Source: Pseudomonas entomophila (lineage in GTDB: Bacteria; Pseudomonadota; Gammaproteobacteria; Pseudomonadales; Pseudomonadaceae). Taken from it: a DNA stretch of 64,000 nt. Location: NCBI RefSeq assembly GCF_029478665.1, contig NZ_JARPQB010000027.1:1-64000 (forward strand). The letters run 5' to 3'. Both the position numbers and the translations under genes were made by a program. Positions 36,919 through 46,202 of the stretch are shown piece by piece. The notes under the pieces were generated by a model. It saw only the letters and a list, made by a program, of their open reading frames with translations. It made no database searches and was not told the origin of the DNA. Each line of letters starts with the position of its first letter. Within the stretch, counting starts at the first letter, position 1.

Positions 36919-36948
36919 TTGCTGGGCATGGGCCCCGAGCCCTAGTAT
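36919..36948 (+). promoter_or_regulatory. Possible promoter of a small RNA
   Basis: TTGCTG, 18-bp spacer, TAGTAT. An overlapping CCTAGTATGCTA also resembles a stationary-phase -10 region. Faces a 175-nt segment ending in a strong terminator. Confidence 0.4.
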
Positions 36949-36954
36949 GCTACG

Positions 36955-37127
36955 CCGCACATCATGCCCCCTGATGGTGCAAGCCGCATTCCAGAGGGCC
37001 TGGCGACGCCTCACACAGCCGTCCGCCATCTTTTTCAGGCCATGTTGCCATCCGTTTAAGGCGATCGCGGCCCATCAAAAATGAGCCAAGACCGTCCCCG
37101 AGAAGCCGGCCACAAGCCGGCTTTTTA
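36955..37127 (+). ncRNA. Candidate small RNA between the S24-like regulator and the GNAT gene
   Basis: A segment of about 170 nt bounded by a promoter-like site and an intrinsic terminator, with no convincing gene. It includes CATCATGCCCCCTGATGGTG, which can fold as CATCA...TGATG. A 31-codon reading frame (36964-37059) exists but has no ribosome site. I do not recognise the RNA family. Confidence 0.35.
37103..37127 (+). terminator. Rho-independent terminator
   Basis: AGCCGGC-CACA-AGCCGGCTTTTTA: stem of 6-7 bp and five T residues. It ends the candidate small RNA; on the opposite strand it is less convincing. Confidence 0.8.
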
Positions 37128-37147
37128 ATGCCTGCTCTTCACGCCAC

Positions 37148-38062
37148 TCAGCTTGCTTCGGCGTGGCGCGCCTCCTGTGTCACGCCAGAAAGCAACGCAC
37201 GCGCCGTCGGGCAGTGAAGCTGCATCTGGCGACCGGAAAAACCGCGCTGCAACAACCAGTACCATTGCCGCTCGGGCCCCAGTGCAAGCCCCGTGTCGAC
37301 ATAACCTGCCTGATGAAACGCCGACAGCGCCATTGCCAGGTTGGCATCCATCTTCAACCAGAGATGCGTCATCCGGGCCGATGGCAAGCGGGAGGCTTCG
37401 ATGATCGAGGGATAGGTTGCACACTCGATGATCAAATCCATGCGATCGTCTTGCACGGTGATTTTCGGGGGCACGCCACAATCCCTCGTGGCGCGGGCCG
37501 CAACGGCCCCGAAGCGCTCGATCAGCGGAGCGATCCATGCTGGCTGGCCGCCAGGCATCGCGCAAAGCGGTATAGGGTGCGCCTGCAGCGGCAGAACACC
37601 CAGAATGGCTGTTTCGCGCGCGGGATGGCTGAACGGCGACTCGACGTAATCCAGCAACAGCCCCGTTGCCTGGAACCCCAGTGCGAGCCCCAATCGCTGT
37701 GTCCACACGTGGCTGGCGACCATCTTGATCGTCAGCACCGCCAGGTGCTGCTGACGGGCTCGCCCACACAGGTCCTGGCCCAGCCGGGTAGCGATGCCTT
37801 GCCCCCTCACCTGGGGATCGACGACGATCATTGCCAGCTCGGCGCAGCGTTCATCAGCCGAAGAACGCCACAATGAGGCATGGCCGACGATACGATCCCC
37901 CTGCAGCGCGACCACGGATTGCCAGCGCTGCGTCCGGTTGTGGTGGCAGATGACGGAGGGCAGATAGATCTCCGGGTAGAAATAGTCCTCGCCATAGACC
38001 CTGTAGAACAACGCGCTGACCTGCGCCGCATCACGCTCCTCGAACCCACGAATGATCGTCAT
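37148..38062 (-). CDS. GNAT acetyltransferase at the end of the LuxC/LuxE-like cluster
   Basis: 304 residues. The N-terminal half is a GNAT domain with AMIVVDPQVRGQGIATRLG (acetyl-CoA loop RGQGIA, about 82-97). The C-terminal 150 residues are not recognised, possibly a second degenerate GNAT or substrate domain. ATGA overlap with the PaaK-like ligase gene shows co-translation. It may acylate an amine made by the cluster, or use the cluster's acyl product; this is inference. Confidence 0.75.
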   Translation of the reverse strand: MTIIRGFEERDAAQVSALFYRVYGEDYFYPEIYLPSVICHHNRTQRWQSVVALQGDRIVGHASLWRSSADERCAELAMIVVDPQVRGQGIATRLGQDLCGRARQQHLAVLTIKMVASHVWTQRLGLALGFQATGLLLDYVESPFSHPARETAILGVLPLQAHPIPLCAMPGGQPAWIAPLIERFGAVAARATRDCGVPPKITVQDDRMDLIIECATYPSIIEASRLPSARMTHLWLKMDANLAMALSAFHQAGYVDTGLALGPERQWYWLLQRGFSGRQMQLHCPTARALLSGVTQEARHAEAS

Positions 38063-39351
38063 TGGCCGACCTCATCAGGAGGGCGCTGATAGTCGCGTCG
38101 GTCGACAACACGCAGCAGCTTGCCAGTTCGCTGATTCGTCACCAGATCCGAGGGTTGGCACCAACCGACCGACAGCACCAGCGTCCCCTTCTCCATGAGC
38201 TCAAGCACAGCAGCGTCCCCTGCTTGCAGAGACTGCAGCAATGCCTCGGCGCTTCCGTCGTCGCCAGGGTGGGCAATACGAAGCACGATGAAGTCGGTGC
38301 CGTTCTTCCGGTCGATCACCAACTGCCACTGGCATTGCCCAAGGCGCGCCTCGATAGCCACCGCCAGTTCGTCCGGGAAGAGCGTTGCATAACCGACCCT
38401 TACCCGGTGACCGAGGCTGCTGCGCCCTGCGAGCGTGAACTTGCGGCTGGCGCTCCCTGGTGCTTCGGTCCATTGCGCCAGGTCACCGACGGGGTAGCGA
38501 ATGACGGGCATCAACGAGCGCGTCAGGTTGGTCACCAGTAACAGGCCGGTACGGTTGGCCTCATGGATTGGCTCGCCCGAGGCTTCATCGACAATCTCGA
38601 CGAGGGTGTCAGGCTCGAAGACACGATGCTCACCCGGTGCACAGTCGACCGTGCTGGCGCCGATCAGGCCCGCGTCCACGCTGGCACAGCCGATCGATAC
38701 CACTTTGGCGTTGGGCAGCACCGCCTTGAACAACGCGCGCTGTTCGGCAAACACGCTTTCCCCGCCATACAGGACGGTCCTGACCCCTGGCAGCTGGATG
38801 CCGTCCTGTTCAAGACTGGCGATGGCGTGCAGGAGTTTTCCCGGCACGCCCGCCAGAACGTTGATCCCGTGCTGCCCGACCTGCGTCGCCAGCGCCTGCG
38901 GATCGACCGTCCCGGTGAAGGGGAACACGCAGATCGGCACCTGAGCCTTGGCCAGCGCCCCTTGAATGAACAGGAAGCTGGCGTACAGGTCACCCGCGAA
39001 GAACAGATTGGCCACGCGATCCCCAGGCTCGAGCCAGGCGCAAAGACTGCGCCCGAACGTCGTGACGAACCGATCCCATTCCGCCTGGGTGTAGACCGAG
39101 TGCTTGGCCGCGCCGGTCGTGCCACCGGTCTTGTAGACGATCGCGTCCGTGACCGGCCCCGTCAGAACAGGCCAGCCTTCGAGCACCGCCCCGCGTGCCC
39201 AATACTGGTGGGGGTCGACCATCGGCAGGTCGGCCAGTGCCCAGCCCGCTTTCGGGAGCTCCCGATACAGTCGGGCGTAGTAAGGGGAATGAGCTCGAGC
39301 ATGATCGACAAGCCATGCCAGTGCGAGCGAGCATTTGCTGTGGTAATCCAT
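38059..39351 (-). CDS. Phenylacetate-CoA ligase-like adenylate-forming enzyme
   Basis: 430 residues, PaaK-type ANL enzyme. ATP loop YKTGGTTGAAKHS (about 87-99), SIGCASVDAGLIG, and YPVGDLAQW with the ribose-binding Asp. The C-terminal mini-domain has FTLAGRSSLGHRVRVGYATL. It activates a carboxylic acid as acyl-AMP, passing it to CoA or a protein thiol. GAGGAGG lies 7 nt before ATG 39351. Member of a four-gene operon with two more ligase-like domains. Substrate unknown. Confidence 0.78.
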   Translation of the reverse strand: MDYHSKCSLALAWLVDHARAHSPYYARLYRELPKAGWALADLPMVDPHQYWARGAVLEGWPVLTGPVTDAIVYKTGGTTGAAKHSVYTQAEWDRFVTTFGRSLCAWLEPGDRVANLFFAGDLYASFLFIQGALAKAQVPICVFPFTGTVDPQALATQVGQHGINVLAGVPGKLLHAIASLEQDGIQLPGVRTVLYGGESVFAEQRALFKAVLPNAKVVSIGCASVDAGLIGASTVDCAPGEHRVFEPDTLVEIVDEASGEPIHEANRTGLLLVTNLTRSLMPVIRYPVGDLAQWTEAPGSASRKFTLAGRSSLGHRVRVGYATLFPDELAVAIEARLGQCQWQLVIDRKNGTDFIVLRIAHPGDDGSAEALLQSLQAGDAAVLELMEKGTLVLSVGWCQPSDLVTNQRTGKLLRVVDRRDYQRPPDEVGQ

Positions 39352-39380
39352 ATTGCTGCCTCCTCTACAGGCACCGTGGC

Positions 39381-41789
39381 TCAGTGACGTTTGTCGATGA
39401 GCAACGGAGTCTTCCCAGTCTGCGGATGGTTCTCGAAGTGATGTTGCGCCCGTTGGCACACCTCCAGCTCCAGCAGCCCAAGTGTCAAAGCCTTGTTCAA
39501 CTCGGCGTCGACACACACCCTGGCCCTGACCACGTCGGGCTCTGCCTCCGCCAACAGGCGAATACGCTCCATGCCATTTTCCGGGTTGTGCTCCAGGTGC
39601 AGTTGCACCGGGGCCTCGGCCAGCGCGGCCAGCCGTTGTGGCTGGATGAACAGCGAACCAATGCGCACCCGCGCACCATGACGTCCCAACAGCTCGAAGC
39701 GTGGCTCCGGCACGCCGCATGGGCACTGGCCACTCACCCAGCGCCCCAAGTCACCGATGTCGTAGCGGGTGACGTCCTGCCCCTCACGGGCCTTCGAAGT
39801 GAACAGCAAGCGCCCCGCCTCACCTGGAGCGACCGGCTCATCGCGCCCAGGGTCGACGATCTCCAGCCATTGGGTATCGCCCATCAGGTGGAAGACCCCA
39901 TCCGGGCTGGACGCGCAGGTGTAGCCCAGGGGGCCGGCATCGACGGAGCCATAGAGCGCGGAACGGATGGTCTCGACACCAAAGCCCTGGATGAACGAGC
40001 GCTGTGCCGGAGCAAGGTGTTCTCCGCCCAGCAGTACCTTGCGGATCCCGCCATAGGTACGCAACGTTGCGGCCTCGCGGAAGAACAACTGATGCACCGT
40101 GGTCGGCATGCCGATCACAGTGTCGATACGTTCAGAGACGATGAGCTGGGCTATATCGCGGTAATCGTCACCTTGGGGTCCGGCCATCGGAAAGTGTCGG
40201 GCTCCCAGCTTGTCCAGGACCGTGAAGAAACTGAGCAGGCCGCCATACAGGTTGCCGCCATACAGGAGGTTGATGACCCGATCCCTATCGGGCTCCAGGC
40301 CAGCGGCAAACAACCCGTCGGCCGCCGCCTGCATCTGCCGGTGATAATCACGGTAGGAATAGCCGGCAAGCTGTGGTGCTCCCGTGGTACCGCCCGTGCG
40401 GAAGAACAGCTGTGCCTGCGCACTCATCGAGCCATGCAGAAATGCACTGCGGCTCATGATCGGCTGCCCTTCCATGCCGGCAGGCGCCTGGCCACAGGCA
40501 TCCAAGGTCGCCTGCCTGGGCAGGCAGCCATCCGCCAGGCTCACGGAAACCCGGCGCGCCAACATGCCCAGGGCATACACACCATCGTGAGGCTCACCGC
40601 TGTAACCGTCGTGCATTGCCTGCACCGACGCGACCCGATCGACGCCCGCGGCCAGCAGCAGCTGGCTGAGGTGGGCAATTTCGTGGGCGGCGCAGACCAG
40701 GCCGCAGGTCTGCAACCGAGTGCGCCAAGGGCGCAGGGCGTGCATCACCGCCCGGCGTGGCAATGGCCGAAGCAAGACCGTGCGAAACAGCGGCGAGGGC
40801 TCAAGCGCCATCACCTGCTCAAGGACAATCTGCCAGCCCTGCCCCCTCCAGACCTGGCCTCTGGTATCGGCGAACGCATGGTCCAGCTCGGCCAATGCGA
40901 GCTTGGTGGTGACCTGCGCGGCTTCCTGCACACTGGGCGACAGCGCAGGCCACTGCGCATGGCGACGCTGCATCGCCGCGGCCAGTTGCCCACCCAACGC
41001 TCGCAACGTGTCCGCATCGTCGCTGTCGACGAACACCACCTGCGGGCTGGAACATGCCTGCTGGTCGAGGCGGCAGACCTCATCGGCCAGCGCATCGAGC
41101 GCAGACTCATCGACAGCCTCCGGCACCAGCCAGGCAAAACTGACCTTGTGCCCCCAGGGAATCCATCGACAGCCATCTGGCAGCTGATCACGAATGGTCT
41201 TCAATGCCTCGCTTCCCCCCCAGGCCGAAACACCGTCGGCATAGGGCATCAACTTCGCGAGCTCGGCCTTGGCCACCGGCAATACCGCCACATGGTTGGC
41301 CAGTTCGCCGGATCGATCGCATTGCAGGAAGGCCTGCAGCAATCGGGTGTTCAAGCCCTGGTCGCGCGCGCTGGGGCGCAGCCAGTTGACATTGCCCACC
41401 AGCAAGCTTTCCAGCACGGCAAAAAATGGTAGCAGCGGCGCATTGCCTGGGGTGATATGCAGGATGAGCCCCAGCGGCCGCCAGCTCTCGAAGCGGGGGA
41501 CCCGATAATCGCGACGACGTAGGGAGAATGGATTGACACCCAGTTCGTTTTCCAGCTTGGCGCGCAGAACGTCAGGCTGGCAGAACGCTCGGAGCTGCTC
41601 CCGTAGAGCAGTGTCGAGCTCGGCCAGGAACTCACCGTCCAGCAGTTGTTCGGCAAACCGACCGGCGCAAGCCAGCACGGTCTCCACACCGCAGGGATGG
41701 CTCAGCGTGTGCGCCAGTTCGCCCGTCAACCGTACCAGTGCCTGGTCCAGCGACAGCTGCGCCTGGTACTGCCCTTGAATGAGGTACAT
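39381..41789 (-). CDS. Fusion of LuxC-type acyl reductase and PaaK-type adenylating domain
   Basis: 802 residues. About 1-420 is an acyl-CoA reductase of the LuxC family: LHITPGNAPLLPFFAVLESL nucleotide-binding stretch and DQQACSSPQVVF with the likely acyl-accepting Cys. About 455-800 is a PaaK-like adenylate-forming domain: FFRTGGTTGAPQLAGYS, LYGSVDAGPLG, TRYDIGDLGRW. One polypeptide can thus activate an acid and reduce it with NAD(P)H to an aldehyde. ATG is 1 nt after the LuxE-like stop (TGATATG). The fusion is unusual, since luxC and luxE are separate in light-emitting bacteria. Confidence 0.8.
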   Translation of the reverse strand: MYLIQGQYQAQLSLDQALVRLTGELAHTLSHPCGVETVLACAGRFAEQLLDGEFLAELDTALREQLRAFCQPDVLRAKLENELGVNPFSLRRRDYRVPRFESWRPLGLILHITPGNAPLLPFFAVLESLLVGNVNWLRPSARDQGLNTRLLQAFLQCDRSGELANHVAVLPVAKAELAKLMPYADGVSAWGGSEALKTIRDQLPDGCRWIPWGHKVSFAWLVPEAVDESALDALADEVCRLDQQACSSPQVVFVDSDDADTLRALGGQLAAAMQRRHAQWPALSPSVQEAAQVTTKLALAELDHAFADTRGQVWRGQGWQIVLEQVMALEPSPLFRTVLLRPLPRRAVMHALRPWRTRLQTCGLVCAAHEIAHLSQLLLAAGVDRVASVQAMHDGYSGEPHDGVYALGMLARRVSVSLADGCLPRQATLDACGQAPAGMEGQPIMSRSAFLHGSMSAQAQLFFRTGGTTGAPQLAGYSYRDYHRQMQAAADGLFAAGLEPDRDRVINLLYGGNLYGGLLSFFTVLDKLGARHFPMAGPQGDDYRDIAQLIVSERIDTVIGMPTTVHQLFFREAATLRTYGGIRKVLLGGEHLAPAQRSFIQGFGVETIRSALYGSVDAGPLGYTCASSPDGVFHLMGDTQWLEIVDPGRDEPVAPGEAGRLLFTSKAREGQDVTRYDIGDLGRWVSGQCPCGVPEPRFELLGRHGARVRIGSLFIQPQRLAALAEAPVQLHLEHNPENGMERIRLLAEAEPDVVRARVCVDAELNKALTLGLLELEVCQRAQHHFENHPQTGKTPLLIDKRH

Positions 41790-41790
41790 A

Positions 41791-42915
41791 TCAGTTCTCC
41801 CTTATCAGTTCGGAGGCGGCCAATGCACAGCTGCGGCTCTTGCCGGTACCGGCCCGCCCAAGAATCTCGAACCAGTCGGTGGCAATGCCGCAGCCACACT
41901 CGTCACCGCGGTGCAGCACCGCCAGGTCGCTCATCACGATGCTGTGGGCGGGGCTGGAGGTGATGTACGGCGACACGAACTGGATCAGCCCCGGTTGCCC
42001 GTAACCCTGCAAGGCGAACGTCCCGGTGTGGCGGGTGTAGGCGCGGGAATAGGTGGGCACGTGGTGGCGGTGGTTCTCGCACTCGACATAGGGCACGCAA
42101 TGCTCGACGGAGCCGTAACCGTCGCGGCAGCGCGAGGTCGGTATGCCCAACTGTTCGTTCATCCGTGCATACAACTGGGCCTTGGGGATCTGCTGGTCGG
42201 CATGGGTTTTCCAGCCACCGCCGAACATGGCCAACGATTCGGCGGCAAACTTCAGCGGCGCAATCTTCATTTCACGCATTCGTTCGAGGACGAACCACAT
42301 GAACGCCGGGAAACCCTGGATGCGCAGAGGCGCATCATCCTGCGCGAACCGCTGCAATGCCTCGATGACACCAAAGGGGTCGAACTCTGTTTGCCGGCCG
42401 TTGTGACGAAGGGCATGGAAGGCCTGTTTGACCGGCGCGTACTTGCACAGGAAGTCGTCGGTATAGGCGGTGCCAAGCGCGCTGTGCCTGACGGGCTCGT
42501 AGCCCAGCATCAGGTAGTTGCAGGGCACTTGCGGCGTGTCCCAGCCATACCGCCGATAGATCCGGTCGACCATGCCTTGCGCGGCACCGAGGCTGCGAAC
42601 GTCATAGCGCATTCGGCTTTTCTGGCCCGTGGTGCCTGACGAGGTCAGCTCTAGGGCATCCAACCCTGTCTCGCTGAGCAGCAGGTGCTTCTTCAGATAG
42701 TTGGCGAATATCGGCGGCAGGTGCCCCCAGGTCTCGAAACCCGGGGCGCTAGGATCGAACTGCTGTTGGCGCAACCATCCGGCATAGCCTGGTGAATGCT
42801 GTTGGTGGTAAGCCGTGATTTCACGCATCGCGGCATCAAACAGATGATCGGCGTGCTCGCCGACCAGGTAGGGATCATCAAGCGCACAGAGTGCTTCAAC
42901 GTGTACAAGATTCAT
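41791..42915 (-). CDS. LuxE-like acyl-protein synthetase
   Basis: 374 residues, close to LuxE length. Motifs: ELTSSGTTGQKSRMRYD (ATP loop, about 103-119), DGYGSVEHCVPYVEC, and C-terminal CGCGIATDWFEILGRAGTGK with a Cys pair near where LuxE carries its acyl-accepting Cys. LuxE adenylates a fatty acid and passes the acyl group to LuxC. First gene of the operon; ATG 42915 has CGGAG 8 nt upstream. No luxAB or luxD, so not a light system. Confidence 0.8.
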   Translation of the reverse strand: MNLVHVEALCALDDPYLVGEHADHLFDAAMREITAYHQQHSPGYAGWLRQQQFDPSAPGFETWGHLPPIFANYLKKHLLLSETGLDALELTSSGTTGQKSRMRYDVRSLGAAQGMVDRIYRRYGWDTPQVPCNYLMLGYEPVRHSALGTAYTDDFLCKYAPVKQAFHALRHNGRQTEFDPFGVIEALQRFAQDDAPLRIQGFPAFMWFVLERMREMKIAPLKFAAESLAMFGGGWKTHADQQIPKAQLYARMNEQLGIPTSRCRDGYGSVEHCVPYVECENHRHHVPTYSRAYTRHTGTFALQGYGQPGLIQFVSPYITSSPAHSIVMSDLAVLHRGDECGCGIATDWFEILGRAGTGKSRSCALAASELIREN

Positions 42916-43271
42916 CGATCGAGCTCCGAGCCATGAACTGAGAAACAACCGTGGTCAGCCCGGCAGCGCTGGACTGCGACACGGTTGAAACATCGGGATG
43001 CGCCTGAAGCTCCGTTGACTGCCAGCGGTTCACTCAGGCGATCCGAGCGTTGCGGCGGAGAACTCTATGAGGATGCGTACTGAAAGTTAGTAGGAAAAGC
43101 CCTCACTAAATATGTGTGTTTTCGGCAGGCGATATGAGACAGGCGCAAAGATTGGTGTCAGCGCGACCTTCAAGACATGTGGGATATCAAAGGAGGGGTC
43201 GCAGGCCCGGATGCTTGCGCAGCATCGGGCCTGCTGGAGGCTTTTCAGTTAACGGAGGGAACGGGGTTGGC
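42916..43271. other. 356-bp intergenic region between the LuxE-like operon and the receptor gene
   Basis: Contains the expected promoter of the leftward LuxE-like operon; an A+T-rich patch at 43083-43118 is the best place, but no clear -10/-35 was found. A long GC-rich hairpin at 43201-43234 (GCAGGCCC...GGGCCTGC, inner GATGC/GCATC) lies 38 bp after the receptor stop. No gene was seen. Confidence 0.5.
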
Positions 43272-46202
43272 CTAGAACCGCGTTTGCACCCCCATTCGCA
43301 CGGTCCGCCCCGGAGCCGGCATGAAGCTCTGCGCCAGCGGGTCCAGGTAATAGCGGTCCGTCAGGTTCTGCACCGACAGGTTCAGCTCGGTATGCTCCAG
43401 CACCTTGTACTTGAGGAACAGGTCGAACAACGCCACCGAGCGGTAGTCGATCTGCGGCGTGGTGGCGCCGGTCTGCCACGGCTTGTCCATCTGCGCGGTG
43501 GGCCCGGAGGTGTAGGTCATGCGCCCGCCCACGGTCAGCGCCTCGTCGAAGAAACGCAGGCCGGTGGTGAGGTTGGCCGAAAACTTCGGCGGGTTCTGGG
43601 TGTTGGTGTACGAACCCATGTAGCTGCCCGACGTGCAGTCCGGGGTGTCGTGGGTGGGCTGGTAGCGATTGGCGCTGGCGCGCAGCTTGGCGGCGAAGGC
43701 CGCGTCGCAGGTCTCGGTCTTCAGGTAGTAGGTGGCCGACAAATCGGCGAACACGCGCCCGGCATCATAGTGCGACTGCAACTCCAGGCCACGGGTGCGG
43801 AAGCGGTCGGTGTTGCTGAAGGTCATCTGCCCCCACTTGCCCGGGCTCGGGTCGTAGTAGCGGGTGATGTAGTTTTTGATGTCGTTGTCGAAGAACGCCA
43901 GCTTCGCCGACGCCTCGTCGCCCGCGGTCAGCAGGTTGCTGCGCAAGGCACTGACCCCGACTTCCCAGCTGCGCGAACGCTCGGGCTCGAGGTGCTTGCC
44001 TGGGGTGACCTGCTGGGTGCCCTGGCTGGTCTCGAACAACGAAGGCAGGCGCAGGCCCTGGGTGTACGAGGCATAGACGAAGGTGTCGGGCAGGAACTCG
44101 ACGTTGATGCCGAAGGCCGGCGCGAAGCCACCACCGCTGCTCTTGCCCTGCGGGGTGTAGTCGTAGCCGGTGACCACGCGGCTGATGTCTTCCGGATACA
44201 CCGTCACGTCGACCGCGCCGGACTCGTTGAACAGCACGCCATTGAACGGCTCGTTGCTGTTCTCGAAGACGATGCCGTTGTTCAGGCGCGGGTCGGTGGC
44301 GTCGGTGTACTGGCCGTTCTGGTCGGGGAACCACATCATGCTGCCCCAGTGCCCCGGGCTGCTCGCGGTGATCCAGCGCATCTCGCGTTCCTCGCGGCGG
44401 GCCTCGGCCAGCACGGTGTTGTCCTTGGTGCGGTAGTGGGCGTAGCGGCCGCCGCCCCACAGCGTCACCTGTTCGATGGGCTGGTACTCCAGCTTGCCGT
44501 TGAAGCTGAACTCCTGGCGTGATGCATCGCGCAGCATGCGGTTGGCGTTGATGTCGTGCTGGGTGGCGACCACGCTTTTCTGCGGTTGCAGGTCTTCGAG
44601 CTGGAAGGCGCCGCCCAGGTCGAGCTTGAAGTCGCCGTAGCCGGTGGTGAAGCGCGACACGTTGTTCAGGTCGCCACCGATGCGCCGGTCATCCTGGCGT
44701 GACCAGCTGCGGTCGGTGCGAAACAGCTGCGACTTGGGCGCCATCCAGGCCGCGCTCAGGGTGCTGGTCTTCGAGTCGGTCATCCACAGGTTGCTGGTCA
44801 GGTCCACCCACGGGTTGCCTTCGGGCAAATAGTGGTAGCGGGCGGTGTAGGTGTCGATATCGATTTCGGACTGGGGATATTGATAGATGCCGGCCGTGCC
44901 GAAGCGGAAGATGTCCGACGGCATGATCTCGCCCATGCGCCCTTCGAAACGACGGTAGCCCAGCTCCAGGGTATGGTCGTCCGCCAGCCGCCAGGTGCTC
45001 TTGAGCAGGTAGGAATCGGTCTGCGACGACGAGTTGAGCACTTCCTCGCCGGCGTTGTAGGTGCTGGCCACGCTGGACTGCTCGTCGCCATCACGGTCGT
45101 AGAGGCGGTAGCGGTCCTGCCCATGCTTGCCGGAAAAATAGTTGCCTTGGTTGCGGTGCGCGTAGGCCGCGACGAGGTCGACCCGCTCATTGCTGTAGGC
45201 GAAGGCTGCGCTGCCGGATTCGGCCTTGGAGCCGAAGAGACCATTGCGCTTGTCACGGGGCGCGGCGCTCAGGTCCTCGTCCCGGGAATGGCTGTTGCGA
45301 TGGTCGGGGTCGACACCGTTGTTCCAGAGGTTGCCAGTCAGGCGCAAACCCACGTTCTTGCCGTCCACCAGGATGTCGTCGACACCCAGGGTCTTCATCT
45401 CCACCGAGCCACCGATCGCCCCCGAGCGGGTGCTGGGGCCCTTGTTCACGGTGACGCTGCTGAGCAGGTCCGGGTCGATGTAGCTGCGCTGCTGGGTACC
45501 GCCGTAACCGCGATAGACATCCAGCGCCTGCTCCGAGCCATCGACCCGCACGGCCACCCGGCTCTGCCCCTGGATGCCGCGGATATTGACGTCCAGCGCG
45601 CCGCCGTTACGGCTATCGCCCACCTGCACACCCGCCACGCCCTTGAGCATGTCGCCCACCGACACCGTGCCGAAACGGTCGAGGTCTTCCCGCGACAGGT
45701 GCACCGTGGAGCGCGGCGCACGGTAGGTGTCCCGCTGCGGATCGAGCAGTTCGGTGGAGTCGACCACGGTCGCGCTCAACTCGGTGGCGGTGGACGGCGC
45801 GCGAGTCTGCGGTGCCAGGATGTAGGTGCCCGATGCGCTCGGCAGCAGTTGCAGCCCGGTATTCGCCAGCAAGCGCCGCGCACCGTCCAGCACTGTGTAA
45901 CGACCTTTGAGCGAGGGCGCCGCACGGCCCCGGGTCAGCTCGGGGTCATAGGACAGCAGCAGGCCGGACTGGTTGGCGAACACGCCCAGCGAAGTCCCCA
46001 AGGGGCCTTGGCCGATGTCGTAGTCGCGCAGTGTGGCGTCGTCCAGGCGCGTGGCCACGCTGGTCGTCGCGCCAGCAGCCTGGGCCAGGGAAGCGCCGCC
46101 TGCCATCAGGCAGCCGAGCATCGCGCAGCGCACGGCAAAACTGATCGGGGACGGGCGCTGCAAAGGGCGCGAAACAGGGGGAAGCCGACGTACTGCGGGC
46201 AT
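43272..46202 (-). CDS. FecA-type TonB-dependent receptor with signalling (STN) domain, HasR-like
   Basis: 976 residues from ATG 46202. Long signal peptide ending near SLAQAAGA, an STN signalling domain (about 65-125: LGTSLGVFANQSGLLLSYD, then RRLLANTGLQLLPS), plug with VNIRGIQGQSRVAVRVDG and SVTVNKGPSTRSGAIGG, and a 22-strand-type barrel ending in Phe. Plug and C-terminal LTDRYYLDPLAQSFMPAPGR resemble heme/HasR-type receptors. STN receptors signal to a FecR-like anti-sigma factor; the divergent sigma/fecR genes fit. The esterase behind fecR instead suggests an ester siderophore, so the ligand is undecided. Confidence 0.85.
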   Translation of the reverse strand: MPAVRRLPPVSRPLQRPSPISFAVRCAMLGCLMAGGASLAQAAGATTSVATRLDDATLRDYDIGQGPLGTSLGVFANQSGLLLSYDPELTRGRAAPSLKGRYTVLDGARRLLANTGLQLLPSASGTYILAPQTRAPSTATELSATVVDSTELLDPQRDTYRAPRSTVHLSREDLDRFGTVSVGDMLKGVAGVQVGDSRNGGALDVNIRGIQGQSRVAVRVDGSEQALDVYRGYGGTQQRSYIDPDLLSSVTVNKGPSTRSGAIGGSVEMKTLGVDDILVDGKNVGLRLTGNLWNNGVDPDHRNSHSRDEDLSAAPRDKRNGLFGSKAESGSAAFAYSNERVDLVAAYAHRNQGNYFSGKHGQDRYRLYDRDGDEQSSVASTYNAGEEVLNSSSQTDSYLLKSTWRLADDHTLELGYRRFEGRMGEIMPSDIFRFGTAGIYQYPQSEIDIDTYTARYHYLPEGNPWVDLTSNLWMTDSKTSTLSAAWMAPKSQLFRTDRSWSRQDDRRIGGDLNNVSRFTTGYGDFKLDLGGAFQLEDLQPQKSVVATQHDINANRMLRDASRQEFSFNGKLEYQPIEQVTLWGGGRYAHYRTKDNTVLAEARREEREMRWITASSPGHWGSMMWFPDQNGQYTDATDPRLNNGIVFENSNEPFNGVLFNESGAVDVTVYPEDISRVVTGYDYTPQGKSSGGGFAPAFGINVEFLPDTFVYASYTQGLRLPSLFETSQGTQQVTPGKHLEPERSRSWEVGVSALRSNLLTAGDEASAKLAFFDNDIKNYITRYYDPSPGKWGQMTFSNTDRFRTRGLELQSHYDAGRVFADLSATYYLKTETCDAAFAAKLRASANRYQPTHDTPDCTSGSYMGSYTNTQNPPKFSANLTTGLRFFDEALTVGGRMTYTSGPTAQMDKPWQTGATTPQIDYRSVALFDLFLKYKVLEHTELNLSVQNLTDRYYLDPLAQSFMPAPGRTVRMGVQTRF

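Noticed and set aside
36964-37059. A 31-codon frame as a leader peptide or small protein
   Set aside because: No ribosome binding site and no recognisable composition; treated as part of a possible small RNA.
37148-42915. A bioluminescence (lux) operon
   Set aside because: LuxC- and LuxE-like domains are present but luciferase subunits, LuxD and flavin reductase are not.
43201-43234. GC-rich hairpin as an intrinsic terminator of the TonB receptor gene
   Set aside because: On the transcribed (minus) strand it is followed by GACCCC, not a U-run. It could still protect the 3' end.
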